Positions 29,955 through 38,665 of a DNA stretch of 64,000 bases are shown here, piece by piece (the stretch's first letter is position 1; every line of letters begins with the position of its first letter). Below the pieces are notes generated by a model. It did no database searches and was not told the origin of the DNA. It saw nothing but the letters and a program-made list of their open reading frames with translations. The translations under genes and the position numbers were made by a program. Location of the stretch: positions 62,001-126,000 of the forward strand of contig CASDXG010000096.1 in assembly GCA_949285025.1 (NCBI GenBank), written 5' to 3'. Source of the DNA: an uncultured Bacteroides sp. (GTDB lineage: Bacteria; Bacteroidota; Bacteroidia; Bacteroidales; Bacteroidaceae).

Positions 29955-30707
29955 TTATAAAAGATGCTTGTCGATGACGAATTTTACTTCTTTGAATAAA
30001 TATTCTCGCCGGTGCAGATGATCATCTGTAAGAATAAGTTTTCCTGTAGATTCCACATCGTCTATTTGAGCATAAAAGCTTCCTTGTGCGTCTTTGTAGG
30101 GGAAAAAGCCGTTACGGCGGTACAGCCGTGTTTTATATTTCGCGGAAATATCTTCGTTTTTGCCTTTGCGTAACAGCTCATAGTATGAAATAAGATGTTT
30201 CATGAATTGTCTTAAAATAATTTTCCGGTCGTACGTTGATCCGGTAATTTGCTGTAAAGACACCGGATTGGGTGCGTCGCTTGTAAAAACTGTCTGGTTC
30301 AGATTAATGCCTGTCCCCGATATGGAACGATTGATATGCTCGCCTGTAAGGTCGTTTTCTATCAGCGTTCCACAAAGTTTGCAGTCTTTCCAGTAGATAT
30401 CGTTCGGCCATTTTATGGAAATGTCGGGGGTGTAGGCGGAAAGGGTGTCATAGAGTGCCAAAGCTGTTATTTCGGACAGAAGAAACTGATGGCGTATATT
30501 TAAGAAGTGTGGGAATACGACAAAACTGAACAGCAGGTTCTTCCTGGTTTCCGACTCCCAACTGTTCCCTCGTTGTCCGCGACCGGATGTTTGAAAGTCT
30601 GCATATACGCATGTGAATTCTTTTATATTTTCTTTGTCACAAAGTGACGTTAAATAATTATTGGTTGAGTCCGTCTCTGCTATATGAATGAGAGTGGCAT
30701 TATTCAT
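29955..30707 (-). CDS. birA: Biotin--[acetyl-CoA-carboxylase] ligase (class I)
   Basis: This enzyme attaches biotin to biotin carboxyl carrier proteins. The start at 30707 gives 250 residues beginning MNNATLIHIAETDSTNNYL, the usual BPL opening; an in-frame ATG 90 bp upstream would overlap the yraN gene and is rejected. The biotinyl-AMP loop is SGRGQRG (41-47) and KWPNDIY follows (99-105). It lacks an N-terminal DNA-binding domain, so it is not a transcriptional repressor. It lies 32 bp after yraN and eight before the MATE gene. Confidence 0.95.
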   Translation of the reverse strand: MNNATLIHIAETDSTNNYLTSLCDKENIKEFTCVYADFQTSGRGQRGNSWESETRKNLLFSFVVFPHFLNIRHQFLLSEITALALYDTLSAYTPDISIKWPNDIYWKDCKLCGTLIENDLTGEHINRSISGTGINLNQTVFTSDAPNPVSLQQITGSTYDRKIILRQFMKHLISYYELLRKGKNEDISAKYKTRLYRRNGFFPYKDAQGSFYAQIDDVESTGKLILTDDHLHRREYLFKEVKFVIDKHLL

Positions 30708-30739
30708 TGTGAAGTTCTTTTGTCTTTTGTTGTTGTATT

Positions 30740-31105
30740 TTACCAGATTGGCGGAAGGAAAGCGTCCTTGATATGTTTGATTTCGAAAGGGGCACATGTC
30801 CCTATGACGGAAATAATGTCGAATCTGACGGGTAAATCGAGCTCAAATTTTTTCAGATACTCGTCAGTCGATTCTATGATATGACGGATTTTTCCTTGAC
30901 TTACGGCATCTTCCGGATTCCCGAATTCCTTGTCCGTCCGGGTTTTTACCTCGATGATAATGAGTTCTCCGTCTTTTTCTGCAACGATATCCAAGTCGCG
31001 TTTCCCTGAGCGCCAGTCGCGATGTCGGATGATGTATCCGTGTTCTTCAAGGAAGATTGCAGCAGCCGCTTCACCCATTCTGCCTAATTCGTTATGCGAG
31101 GCCAT
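30740..31105 (-). CDS. YraN family (UPF0102) endonuclease-like protein
   Basis: This 121-residue protein belongs to UPF0102, which has a restriction-endonuclease-like fold. The conserved opening is NELGRMGEAAAAIFLEEHGY; the nuclease-type residues appear as KRDLDIVAEKDGELIIIEVKTR, with a D-(x)n-E-x-K arrangement. The start at 31105 is chosen because the putative -7 box CAAAAATA (minus-strand TATTTTTG) at 31121-31128 overlaps the alternative start at 31123. Its cellular role is not established. It is first in the yraN-birA-MATE-pyrH run. Confidence 0.9.
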   Translation of the reverse strand: MASHNELGRMGEAAAAIFLEEHGYIIRHRDWRSGKRDLDIVAEKDGELIIIEVKTRTDKEFGNPEDAVSQGKIRHIIESTDEYLKKFELDLPVRFDIISVIGTCAPFEIKHIKDAFLPPIW

Positions 31106-31120
31106 ATATTCTATTTTTTG

Positions 31121-31128
31121 CAAAAATA
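31121..31128 (-). promoter_or_regulatory. Putative -7 box for yraN-birA-MATE-pyrH
   Basis: The minus-strand sequence TATTTTTG matches TAnnTTTG 16 bp upstream of the yraN ATG. It faces the plus-strand box TAAATTTG at 31163-31170 that would serve the divergent tadA pair. Confidence 0.45.
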
Positions 31129-31162
31129 CATATTTTCTGTTTTTATATATTGTTTAAGTGAT

Positions 31163-31170
31163 TAAATTTG
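31163..31170 (+). promoter_or_regulatory. Putative -7 box for the small protein and tadA
   Basis: TAAATTTG lies only eight bases before the ATG at 31179, so transcripts from it would be almost leaderless. No -33 element is clear. Confidence 0.35.
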
Positions 31171-31178
31171 TACCATCT

Positions 31179-31412
31179 ATGGTGAATAACGGAAAGAGAC
31201 GAAGAAAAGTGCCGGCCTCGTTACCACCGCGAAAGCAGCGGATGGTATGTCTGATGAGTGAGGAAGAGATGCAGATTGTGAATCGTTATCTGAAAAGATA
31301 CCAGATAACGAATAAGGCGCGTTGGCTTCGTGAGACAATTCTGGCCTTTATTCATCAGACGATGGAAGAAGATTACCCTACTTTATTCAAGGAACACGAT
31401 ATGCGACGGTAA
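31179..31412 (+). CDS. Small basic protein, possibly ribbon-helix-helix
   Basis: I do not recognise this 77-residue protein by name. The ATG at 31179 is preferred over a GTG at 31158, which lies in the putative promoter. The N-terminus is very basic (NNGKRRRKVPASLPPRKQR). A short strand-like MVCLMSEEEMQIVNRYL and two helices ending NKARWLRETILAFI follow, an arrangement like the ribbon-helix-helix fold of small DNA-binding proteins. It is five bases upstream of tadA and probably co-transcribed. Function is unknown; a nucleic-acid-binding role is an inference from charge and pattern only. Confidence 0.6.
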   Translation: MVNNGKRRRKVPASLPPRKQRMVCLMSEEEMQIVNRYLKRYQITNKARWLRETILAFIHQTMEEDYPTLFKEHDMRR

Positions 31413-31417
31413 AGAAT

Positions 31418-31852
31418 ATGGCGGATGATGTGTATTATATGAAGCAGGCTTTGCTTGAAGCAGAAGCCGCAGCGCGGGCAGGGGAAGTTCCTGTCGGCGC
31501 GGTTGTGGTTTGTCGTGACCGTATCATTGCACGTGCGCATAATCTGACGGAGACATTGAACGATGTGACTGCACATGCCGAAATGCAGACTATTACGGCT
31601 GCTTCGAATGCTTTGGGTGGAAAGTATCTGAATGATTGTACGCTTTATGTCACAGTTGAGCCATGTGTAATGTGTGCCGGTGCGATAGCTTGGGCGCAAA
31701 CGGGCAGGCTTGTTTTCGGTGCACCGGATGAGAAACGGGGATATCTGCGTTATGCCCCTCAGTCGTTGCATCCCAAAACAGTGGTGTCTCAAGGCATATT
31801 GGCAGATGAATGTGCTGAAATTATGAGAAGTTTTTTTCGGGAACGGCGTTGA
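31418..31852 (+). CDS. tadA: tRNA adenosine(34) deaminase TadA
   Basis: TadA converts adenosine 34 of tRNA-Arg(ACG) to inosine at the wobble position. The 144-residue protein has the cytidine-deaminase zinc site: HAE at 53-55 (His53, catalytic Glu55) and PCVMC at 82-86 (Cys83, Cys86). The early VPVGAVVV stretch is also typical. It follows a small basic protein by five bases and converges with a DUF4834 gene. Confidence 0.95.
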   Translation: MADDVYYMKQALLEAEAAARAGEVPVGAVVVCRDRIIARAHNLTETLNDVTAHAEMQTITAASNALGGKYLNDCTLYVTVEPCVMCAGAIAWAQTGRLVFGAPDEKRGYLRYAPQSLHPKTVVSQGILADECAEIMRSFFRERR

Positions 31853-31880
31853 CAGTTCAGAAAGAAAGTCTTTTAGCTTG

Positions 31881-32144
31881 TTATTCCTTTTTTTCTTTTA
31901 TGTCTTCATAGTCCACATATTCGCCATCTGTATGGTCGAACAGTTTCTTTCGTCGCGGGCTTTGGGTCGAATCGTCCGCACCTTTTGTGTGAAAGCCCGT
32001 CTTGTTTGATGTGGTTTTCTGGCGCGTTTTTTTCGGATCCGGCCCGCCGAATATCGAGCGGATGATTCTAAAGAAGAAAATTAATCCTAGAAAGATGACA
32101 AAGAAGCCGACAAAGAAAATTACAAATATGAGTTTAACTACCAT
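31881..32144 (-). CDS. DUF4834 family small membrane protein
   Basis: This 87-residue protein has one N-terminal transmembrane helix (residues 3-27, very rich in Phe and Ile) and a hydrophilic, charged tail with lysine-rich and acidic patches (RRKKLF, YVDYEDIKEKKE). It fits DUF4834, a Bacteroidetes family of unknown function often placed after pssA. Here it begins eight bases after pssA, forming psd-pssA-DUF4834. A role with phospholipid synthesis is suggested only by position. Confidence 0.8.
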   Translation of the reverse strand: MVVKLIFVIFFVGFFVIFLGLIFFFRIIRSIFGGPDPKKTRQKTTSNKTGFHTKGADDSTQSPRRKKLFDHTDGEYVDYEDIKEKKE

Positions 32145-32152
32145 TAAAGTCT

Positions 32153-32860
32153 TTATTTAAGTTTGCAGGTGATAAGCGATAACAGAATATACCATAAGAT
32201 AATTGCAGCAAATCCGCTTAGTCCGAAAATCAGGAATAAGGGGATGCATACAATAAGAAACAAGTAGCTCCTTTTATTATTCTCCCAAGATGTGTCTTTG
32301 AATTTGAGAGAGAACATCGGGATTTCTGCTGTCAGAAGCAATGACATTACGATGACCAATATGAAAAGATAAAGGGCGTTGAATTGCTCCGATGTAAGAA
32401 AATCGTATGAACCAACTGTAAGAGAAGCCCAGAAAAGCGCATTGGCCGGAGTCGGAAGTCCGATAAAAGAGCTGACCTGTCGCTCGTCAATATTGAATTT
32501 AGCCAATCGTAATGCGGAAAAGATGGCAATCAGGAAAGCCGTATAAGGCATGATATGCATTACAGGTTCTAAGGAAGCAGGGTAATGCACCTCTTTGAAT
32601 AGAGAAAAGACGATGGATGCCGGAGCCAATCCAAAGGTAATGTCATCGGCTAACGAATCCAATTCTTTGCCTATCGGTGAGGATACCTGCAGTAAACGTG
32701 CTGCCATTCCATCGAAGAAATCGAATATGGCTCCGATGATGATGAACAGAAATGCAGCTTTATATTGGCTTTCAAATGCCATATGACACGCAATACATCC
32801 TGAAAGCAGGTTGCAGCAGGTTAAGGTGTTGGGAATATATCGGGTAATGATATTCGCCAT
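32153..32860 (-). CDS. pssA: CDP-diacylglycerol--serine O-phosphatidyltransferase
   Basis: PssA makes phosphatidylserine from CDP-diacylglycerol and serine, the first committed step toward phosphatidylethanolamine. The 235-residue membrane protein has the complete CDP-alcohol phosphotransferase motif: D50-G51, A54-R55, G64, D68 and D72 with the exact family spacing. Several transmembrane helices follow. It starts 13 bp after psd, so the two consecutive enzymes of phosphatidylethanolamine synthesis are co-transcribed. Confidence 0.96.
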   Translation of the reverse strand: MANIITRYIPNTLTCCNLLSGCIACHMAFESQYKAAFLFIIIGAIFDFFDGMAARLLQVSSPIGKELDSLADDITFGLAPASIVFSLFKEVHYPASLEPVMHIMPYTAFLIAIFSALRLAKFNIDERQVSSFIGLPTPANALFWASLTVGSYDFLTSEQFNALYLFILVIVMSLLLTAEIPMFSLKFKDTSWENNKRSYLFLIVCIPLFLIFGLSGFAAIILWYILLSLITCKLK

Positions 32861-32873
32861 AGTGATAATTTCA

Positions 32874-33569
32874 TTAGTTTAGTTTTGCAATAACGGTTTG
32901 GTTTCCTACGGTTTTCTGCCCCATTTTTACACAAACTTCCGAGCCGACAGGAAGATAAACATCTACACGTGAACCGAATTTGATAAAGCCCATGTGTTCG
33001 TCAATATAGCATTCCTCTCCTTTTTCTGCGTAGGTTACGATACGGCGTGCAACGGCTCCTGCTATTTGTCTTGCCATTACGGTGTGTCCTTCCGGCGTTT
33101 CAATGACAATTGTAGAGCGTTCGTTTTCCGTGCTTGCTTTCGGGAGCCATGCCTTTCTGAACCGTCCGTTTTGGTGGCCGACGTGCATGATCGTTCCTTC
33201 TACCGGGTACCAATTTGCATGGACATTGGTGATTCCCATGAAAATGGAAATCATCAGTCGTTTGTCATGAAAGTATTCGTGCTCTTCAACTTCCTCGATA
33301 ACTACGATTTTCCCGTCGGCCGGGGCGACAACTGTTCTTTCCGTTGTTCCGTTAAACAGGCGGATGGGACAACGGAAAAAATTGACGATAGATAGGAAAA
33401 GTGCAATACTTATGGCACATATAATATAAAAAGGGATCTTACATGTCAGCCCGAAAAACAATGCCGAATTAATTAAAATCAGTAGAACGGCACTGATTAT
33501 CAGTATATGATTGCCCTCGTTGTGTATGCGTATTTTCTTTAATTTCTTTATTTTATTTAGTTGGGTCAT
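32874..33569 (-). CDS. psd: Phosphatidylserine decarboxylase family protein
   Basis: This enzyme decarboxylates phosphatidylserine to phosphatidylethanolamine. The ATG at 33569 gives 231 residues, preceded in frame only by a TTG. Two hydrophobic helices near residues 20-65 anchor it. The self-cleavage site that produces the pyruvoyl group is in [14 protein letters not shown] (Gly-Ser near residue 200), and [15 protein letters not shown] and [11 protein letters not shown] match the short Psd type. A complete promoter lies at 33594-33625. It is the first gene of psd-pssA-DUF4834. Confidence 0.95.
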   Translation of the reverse strand: MTQLNKIKKLKKIRIHNEGNHILIISAVLLILINSALFFGLTCKIPFYIICAISIALFLSIVNFFRCPIRLFNGTTERTVVAPADGKIVVIEEVEEHEYFHDKRLMISIFMGITNVHANWYPVEGTIMHVGHQNGRFRKAWLPKASTENERSTIVIETPEGHTVMARQIAGAVARRIVTYAEKGEECYIDEHMGFIKFGSRVDVYLPVGSEVCVKMGQKTVGNQTVIAKLN

Positions 33570-33593
33570 GACCAAAGAGACTTAAATATCACG

Positions 33594-33625
33594 CAAAAAT
33601 ATATTTATTTTGATAATCATGCAAA
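33594..33625 (-). promoter_or_regulatory. Promoter of psd-pssA-DUF4834
   Basis: On the minus strand TTTG (33625-33622), a 20-bp spacer and TATTTTTG (33601-33594) give a near-perfect Bacteroidetes promoter, 25 bp from the psd ATG. Confidence 0.7.
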
Positions 33626-33725
33626 TAAAAACGGATTAGAATGCCGTGCTTTGTTTGTCGGAGGATAAAAATGTTCTGATATAAATGCTTTCCGGTCGGG
33701 CTGATCATATTTCGAAAAAAAACAA

Positions 33726-33733
33726 TATCTTTG
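33726..33733 (+). promoter_or_regulatory. Putative -7 box for dnaE
   Basis: TATCTTTG matches TAnnTTTG and lies 32 bp before the chosen dnaE ATG. It falls inside the upstream in-frame extension of the ORF, which supports the later start. Confidence 0.5.
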
Positions 33734-33765
33734 ATACGTTTTTTGAAAAAGAAGAGGAAGAAAAT

Positions 33766-36700
33766 ATGCAGGATTTTGTTCATTTACATGTTCACACCCA
33801 ATATTCTATTTTAGATGGCCAGGCATCTATCCCCCGTCTGGTGGATAAAGCGATAAATGACGGTATGAAAGGGATAGCTGTAACCGATCATGGTGATATG
33901 TTCGGCATAAAAGAGTTCTTTAATTATGTAAATAAAAAGAATGGCGGAACGAATGCTTTGATAAAAGACTTGAAGAAGAAACTTGCAGAGCTGGAGTCGA
34001 AAGCAGAAAAAGATGCCGATGTTTTGTCTGAAATAACCGCATGTAATGAGCAAATCGCGGAAGCGAAAAAAAAATTGTTCAAGCCGATTATCGGATGCGA
34101 AATGTATGTTGCGCACCGGAGACTGACGGATAAAGACGGAAAAGCCGACCAAAGCGGATATCATCTCATTGTGCTTGCAAAAAACCTCAAGGGATATCAT
34201 AATCTGATAAAGCTTGTTTCCAAAGCCTGGACGAAGGGATTTTATATGCGTCCGCGTACAGACAGGGTGGAACTTGAGAAATATCACGAAGGATTGATTA
34301 TATGTTCCGCTTGTTTGGGAGGAGAAGTTCCGCGTAGGATAACGGCCGGACAAATGGAAGAGGCTGAGGAAGCAATCCGTTGGTATAAAAACATTTGGGG
34401 AGACGACTACTATTTGGAATTGCAAAGGCATAAGGCTACGGTAGCACGGGCTAATCATGAGACCTATAAATTGCAGGAAATTGTCAATGCCAAGCTGATA
34501 GAGCTTTCGAAAAAATACGATGTGAAGTTGGTTTGTACGAATGATGTACATTTTGTTGACGAAGAAAACGCGGAAGCACACGACCGGTTGATTTGTCTGA
34601 GCACAGGAAAAGATTTGGATGACCCGAAACGGATGCTTTATACCAAGCAAGAGTGGATGAAGACCCGTGAGGAGATGAATGAAATTTTCGCCGATATACC
34701 GGAAGCTTTGACCAATACGGTTGAGGTGTGCGATAAGGTAGAATTTTATTCTATAGACCATGCTCCCATAATGCCGACGTTCTCTATACCGGAAGATTTC
34801 GGAACGGAAGCGGAATACCGGAGGAAGTATTCGGAGAAAGACCTGTTCGATGAGTTTACTCAAGACGAAAACGGGAATGTTGTATTGGATGAGGCTGCGG
34901 CAAATGCCAAAATAGAACGGTTGGGAGGCTATGATAAACTGTACCGGATAAAACTGGAAGCTGATTATTTATCTAAACTGACTTATGATGGGGCGCGGCG
35001 CCGTTATGGAGATGTCTTGACGGATGAAATAAAAGAACGTTTGAATTTTGAATTGTATATCATGAAAACGATGGGTTTTCCGGGATATTTCTTGATAGTG
35101 CAGGACTTTATTTCTGCAGCCCGCGAGAAGTTGGACGTCTCTGTCGGGCCGGGACGTGGCTCGGCTGCAGGTTCTGCTGTGGCTTATTGTCTCGGAATTA
35201 CCCAAATTGACCCCATAAAATATGATTTGCTTTTCGAGCGTTTTTTGAATCCGGACCGAATTTCCTTGCCGGATATTGATGTGGATTTTGATGATGACGG
35301 CAGAGGCAAGGTGCTGAATTGGGTTACAGAAAAGTACGGACAGGAGAAAGTTGCGCATATTATCACTTATGGTACGATGGCGACCAAGTTAGCTATTAAG
35401 GATGTGGCTCGTGTGCAGAAACTTCCATTGCCGGAAGCTGATCGCTTGTGCAAGTTGATTCCCGATAAAATTCCGGATAAAAAACTGAATCTGCCGAATG
35501 CAATTGCTTATGTTCCCGAATTGCAGGAAGCGGAAGTTTCCTCTGATCCGGTATTGCATGATACGATAAAGTATGCAAAGATGCTGGAAGGTAATGTCAG
35601 GAATACGGGTGTGCATGCATGTGGAACGATAATCTGCCGCGATGATATTACGGACTGGGTTCCGGTAAGTACTGCCGATGATAAAGAAACCGGAGAGAAA
35701 ATGTTGGTAACGCAGTATGAAGGTTCAGTGATTGAGGATACCGGTCTGATAAAAATGGACTTTCTTGGTCTGAAGACATTATCGATTATTAAAGAGGCGA
35801 TTGAGAATATAAAAAACAGCAAAGGGATTGTTTTAAATATTGATGAGATTCCAATTGATGATCCGGCGACATATAAGTTATATAGCGAAGGGCGTACCAT
35901 TGGAACTTTTCAGTTTGAGTCGGCCGGGATGCAGAAATATTTACGGGAGCTTTGCCCGACAACTTTTGCCGATTTGATAGCGATGAACGCCCTTTATCGT
36001 CCGGGCCCGATGGATTATATTCCGGATTTTATTGACAGGAAGCACGGACGCAAGCCGATAGAATACGATATTCCTATTATGGAGAAGTATTTGAAGGATA
36101 CTTACGGCATTACGGTTTATCAGGAACAGGTGATGTTATTGTCACGTTTACTTGCGGATTTTACGCGAGGAGAGTCAGATGCCTTGCGAAAGGCTATGGG
36201 AAAAAAATTACGTGACAAGTTGGATCATATGAAACCGAAGTTTATTGAAGGAGGGAAGAAGAACGGTTATGATCCTGTTGTGCTGGAGAAAATTTGGGCA
36301 GACTGGGAAAAGTTTGCTTCTTACGCTTTTAATAAATCTCACGCAACGTGTTATTCATGGGTTGCTTATCAGACAGCTTACTTGAAAGCAAACTATCCTG
36401 CGGAGTATATGGCAGCGGCAATGAGCCGGAATATCTCGAATATTACAGAAATTACGAAATTGATGGATGAATGTAAGGCTATGGGGGTACAGGTATTATG
36501 CCCGGACATCAATGAAAGTAGCATGAAGTTTTCTGTAAACCGTAAAGGGGATATCCGGTTTGGACTCGGTGCAATCAAGGGAGTCGGAGAGTCGGCCGTG
36601 AAATGTGTCCTGACAGAACGCGGAAAGAATGGACTGTTTAAAGATATATTCGATTTTGTCCAGAGAGTAAACCTGTCGGCTTGTAATCGGAAAAATATAG

Positions 36701-37563
36701 AAAATATGGCATTATCCGGTTGTTTTGACAGTTTTACCGGCATAAAAAGAGAAGATTTCTTCGCAAAGAACGCTAAAGAGGAGAGCTTTGTTGAAGTGTT
36801 GGTCCGTTATGGAAGTAAATATCAATCGGACGTAGACGTGGCAACCAACTCTTTGTTTGGTGAAGATTATAATGTAAGTGTCGCGACTCCGGAAATTATC
36901 TGTGCTCCTGCATGGGGAGACCTTGAACGGTTGAATAAGGAACGTGAATTGGTTGGCATCTATTTATCTGCCCATCCGTTGGATGAATATGCTGTTATTT
37001 TGGAAAACATATGTAATACACATATGGGCGATTTATCTGATTTGTCCGGGTTGCATGATAAAGATCTGGTATTGGGAGGGATTGTAATCGACGTGCGTGA
37101 GGGATATACAAAGAGAGGGAATCCATACGGAGTTGCTAAAGTTGAAGATTATTCAGGCGTGGCTGAGTTCGCATTTTTCGGGAGCGATTGGGTGGAAAAA
37201 AAGAACTTCTTTGCGGAAGGAATGTTTCTTTTCATGAGAGGAAAATGCGTGCCTGATAGGCGGAATGAAGAGAAATGGGAGGTAAAAATCAATACAATCG
37301 AATTGCTTCCGGAGGTGAAAGACCGGTTGGTTGAGAAAATCACAGTGACTGCCCCGCTTCTTGCAGTGACAGATGATATGGTGATGGAGCTGTCTACTAT
37401 TGTAAAAAAACATCCGGGAACGTCGGATTTGTATTTTTTAATTAGAGATGAAGACGGACAGATGTATGTAAACTTATTGTCACGTACGGTGAAAGTTTCA
37501 GTGGGAAAAGAACTTGTTGGCTATTTAAAAAGTCAACCCCTGTTGGACTTTAAAATTAATTAG
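33766..37563 (+). CDS. dnaE: DNA polymerase III subunit alpha
   Basis: DnaE is the replicative polymerase. The ATG at 33766 gives 1265 residues starting MQDFVHLHVHTQYS, the standard PHP-domain opening; the in-frame ATG at 33685 is rejected because a -7 box lies between. The palm carries GPGRGSAAGSAVAYCLGI and the catalytic aspartates in LPDIDVDFDDDGRGKVL. The tau-binding and finger regions (ALYRPGPMDYIPDFI, FNKSHATCYSWVAYQTAYLK) and the C-terminal OB-fold (GGIVIDVREGYTKRGNPYGVAKVED) follow. trxA has its own promoter just after the stop. Confidence 0.97.
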   Translation: MQDFVHLHVHTQYSILDGQASIPRLVDKAINDGMKGIAVTDHGDMFGIKEFFNYVNKKNGGTNALIKDLKKKLAELESKAEKDADVLSEITACNEQIAEAKKKLFKPIIGCEMYVAHRRLTDKDGKADQSGYHLIVLAKNLKGYHNLIKLVSKAWTKGFYMRPRTDRVELEKYHEGLIICSACLGGEVPRRITAGQMEEAEEAIRWYKNIWGDDYYLELQRHKATVARANHETYKLQEIVNAKLIELSKKYDVKLVCTNDVHFVDEENAEAHDRLICLSTGKDLDDPKRMLYTKQEWMKTREEMNEIFADIPEALTNTVEVCDKVEFYSIDHAPIMPTFSIPEDFGTEAEYRRKYSEKDLFDEFTQDENGNVVLDEAAANAKIERLGGYDKLYRIKLEADYLSKLTYDGARRRYGDVLTDEIKERLNFELYIMKTMGFPGYFLIVQDFISAAREKLDVSVGPGRGSAAGSAVAYCLGITQIDPIKYDLLFERFLNPDRISLPDIDVDFDDDGRGKVLNWVTEKYGQEKVAHIITYGTMATKLAIKDVARVQKLPLPEADRLCKLIPDKIPDKKLNLPNAIAYVPELQEAEVSSDPVLHDTIKYAKMLEGNVRNTGVHACGTIICRDDITDWVPVSTADDKETGEKMLVTQYEGSVIEDTGLIKMDFLGLKTLSIIKEAIENIKNSKGIVLNIDEIPIDDPATYKLYSEGRTIGTFQFESAGMQKYLRELCPTTFADLIAMNALYRPGPMDYIPDFIDRKHGRKPIEYDIPIMEKYLKDTYGITVYQEQVMLLSRLLADFTRGESDALRKAMGKKLRDKLDHMKPKFIEGGKKNGYDPVVLEKIWADWEKFASYAFNKSHATCYSWVAYQTAYLKANYPAEYMAAAMSRNISNITEITKLMDECKAMGVQVLCPDINESSMKFSVNRKGDIRFGLGAIKGVGESAVKCVLTERGKNGLFKDIFDFVQRVNLSACNRKNIENMALSGCFDSFTGIKREDFFAKNAKEESFVEVLVRYGSKYQSDVDVATNSLFGEDYNVSVATPEIICAPAWGDLERLNKERELVGIYLSAHPLDEYAVILENICNTHMGDLSDLSGLHDKDLVLGGIVIDVREGYTKRGNPYGVAKVEDYSGVAEFAFFGSDWVEKKNFFAEGMFLFMRGKCVPDRRNEEKWEVKINTIELLPEVKDRLVEKITVTAPLLAVTDDMVMELSTIVKKHPGTSDLYFLIRDEDGQMYVNLLSRTVKVSVGKELVGYLKSQPLLDFKIN

Positions 37564-37571
37564 TATATTTG
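37542..37571 (+). promoter_or_regulatory. Promoter of trxA
   Basis: TTG (37542-37544), a 19-bp spacer and TATATTTG (37564-37571) match the -33/-7 pattern. The -7 box begins on the base after the dnaE stop codon. Confidence 0.65.
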
Positions 37572-37600
37572 TCGCGTAATAAATAAAAAAGAATACTGTT

Positions 37601-37918
37601 ATGGCGATGGAAATTAAAGATGAGAATTTTGAAACAATAGTCAACGAAGGAAAACCTGTTGTATTGGATTTTTGGGCAACATGGTGTGGCCCATGCAGAC
37701 AAATCGCACCGTTTATCGAGGAACTGGCAGAAGAATATGCAAATGTAGTGAATATCGGTAAATGCGATGTCGATGAAAATGCCGATCTTCCGGCACGTTT
37801 CGGTATCCGTAATATACCTACCGTATTGTTTATCAAGAATGGTGAGGTTGTCGATAAACAAGTTGGTGCGACTACAAAGAGTGTTCTGAAAGAAAAGGTG
37901 GAAGCCTTGTTGAAATAA
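37601..37918 (+). CDS. trxA: Thioredoxin
   Basis: This 105-residue cytosolic thioredoxin reduces protein disulfides. The active site is WCGPC at residues 28-32 within [13 protein letters not shown], and the conserved cis-proline segment is IRNIPTVLF. No signal peptide is present. A small acidic protein gene follows after 19 bp and may be co-transcribed. Confidence 0.97.
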   Translation: MAMEIKDENFETIVNEGKPVVLDFWATWCGPCRQIAPFIEELAEEYANVVNIGKCDVDENADLPARFGIRNIPTVLFIKNGEVVDKQVGATTKSVLKEKVEALLK

Positions 37919-37937
37919 TTAAAAGACAAAAGTGGTA

Positions 37938-38273
37938 ATGAGTGCGGAAGATGATTTCTTGCAGGAGGCAGAAGATGATAAGCAGACGATAGAATTTATC
38001 AGGAACTATCTGCCACAAGAATTGAAAAGCAAGTTTTCGGACGATGACCTATACTATATATTCGATTTGATTGTTGAGTATTATACAACAAGTGGTTGCT
38101 TGGATGCGCAACCCGATGAGGAGGGATATATTAATATAGATCAGGACGAAATTGTTGATTATGTGGTGAAAAAAGCAAACAAAGAAGGCATGGGACCTTA
38201 TGAACCTGAAGATGTTTTCTTTGTAGTGCAGGGGGAAATGGAATATGGAAATTCTTTGGGAGAAGTGGAATGA
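37938..38273 (+). CDS. Small acidic protein of unknown function
   Basis: I do not recognise a named domain in this 111-residue protein. The ATG at 37938 is preferred over GTG at 37932. It is strongly acidic (many Asp and Glu, e.g. DDFLQEAEDD and FSDDDLYYIFD) and largely helical by appearance, with no signal or membrane segment, so it should be cytosolic. It follows trxA by 19 bp and is closed by a terminator at 38311-38350. Codon pattern and intact frame argue for a real gene. Confidence 0.75.
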   Translation: MSAEDDFLQEAEDDKQTIEFIRNYLPQELKSKFSDDDLYYIFDLIVEYYTTSGCLDAQPDEEGYINIDQDEIVDYVVKKANKEGMGPYEPEDVFFVVQGEMEYGNSLGEVE

Positions 38274-38310
38274 CCTTTTAAAATAAGATGTTTTTATTCC
38301 AATATATAGG

Positions 38311-38350
38311 AAAGGGCGTCGGTGATATGTGTAACCGATGCCCTTTCTTT
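38311..38350 (+). terminator. Intrinsic terminator after trxA and the acidic protein
   Basis: AAAGGGCGTCGGT (38311-38323) pairs with 38334-38346 (one G-U), with a ten-base loop and a following T-rich CTTT. It separates the plus-strand block from the convergent Imm17-type gene. Confidence 0.75.
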
Positions 38351-38428
38351 GTGCCGTTAATCCTTATCTTTTATAAGAAAGAATAAGATGTTTTCTGTAA
38401 GACATGACCGTCTTTTGCGACAGACGTG

Positions 38429-38653
38429 TCAGAATGTTCCTTTTTGTAACAAGATAAAAAAGAAAATACCCGTAGCCATCATCAGAAAACCTAATGTGGC
38501 ATAACATATACGGGCACGTTTTCTTCCTACTTTGTTGACAATGAAACGTGTGTTTTGGGTCGTAAAAAACCAGTCCCAATCGAATAATGATGCGAGCAGG
38601 GATAGCAATCCTACTGCAACAAATATCGTTTGTATGATATAATGTATCGTCAT
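38429..38653 (-). CDS. Immunity 17 (Imm17)-like small membrane protein
   Basis: This 74-residue protein has two transmembrane helices, near residues 5-25 and 52-69, joined by a basic linker (VNKVGRKRARICY). The pattern, including FDWDWFF and TRFIVNKVGRKRAR, fits the Imm17 family, whose members were named from predicted association with polymorphic toxins. No toxin or secretion gene is adjacent. It is 12 bp downstream of tsaE. In this setting it may be a conserved membrane protein rather than an active immunity factor. Confidence 0.7.
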   Translation of the reverse strand: MTIHYIIQTIFVAVGLLSLLASLFDWDWFFTTQNTRFIVNKVGRKRARICYATLGFLMMATGIFFFILLQKGTF

Positions 38654-38665
38654 TTGGATAATAAC

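Noticed and set aside
33685..33765. Upstream extension of dnaE from ATG 33685
   Set aside because: A -7 box lies inside it, and the normal DnaE N-terminus begins at 33766.
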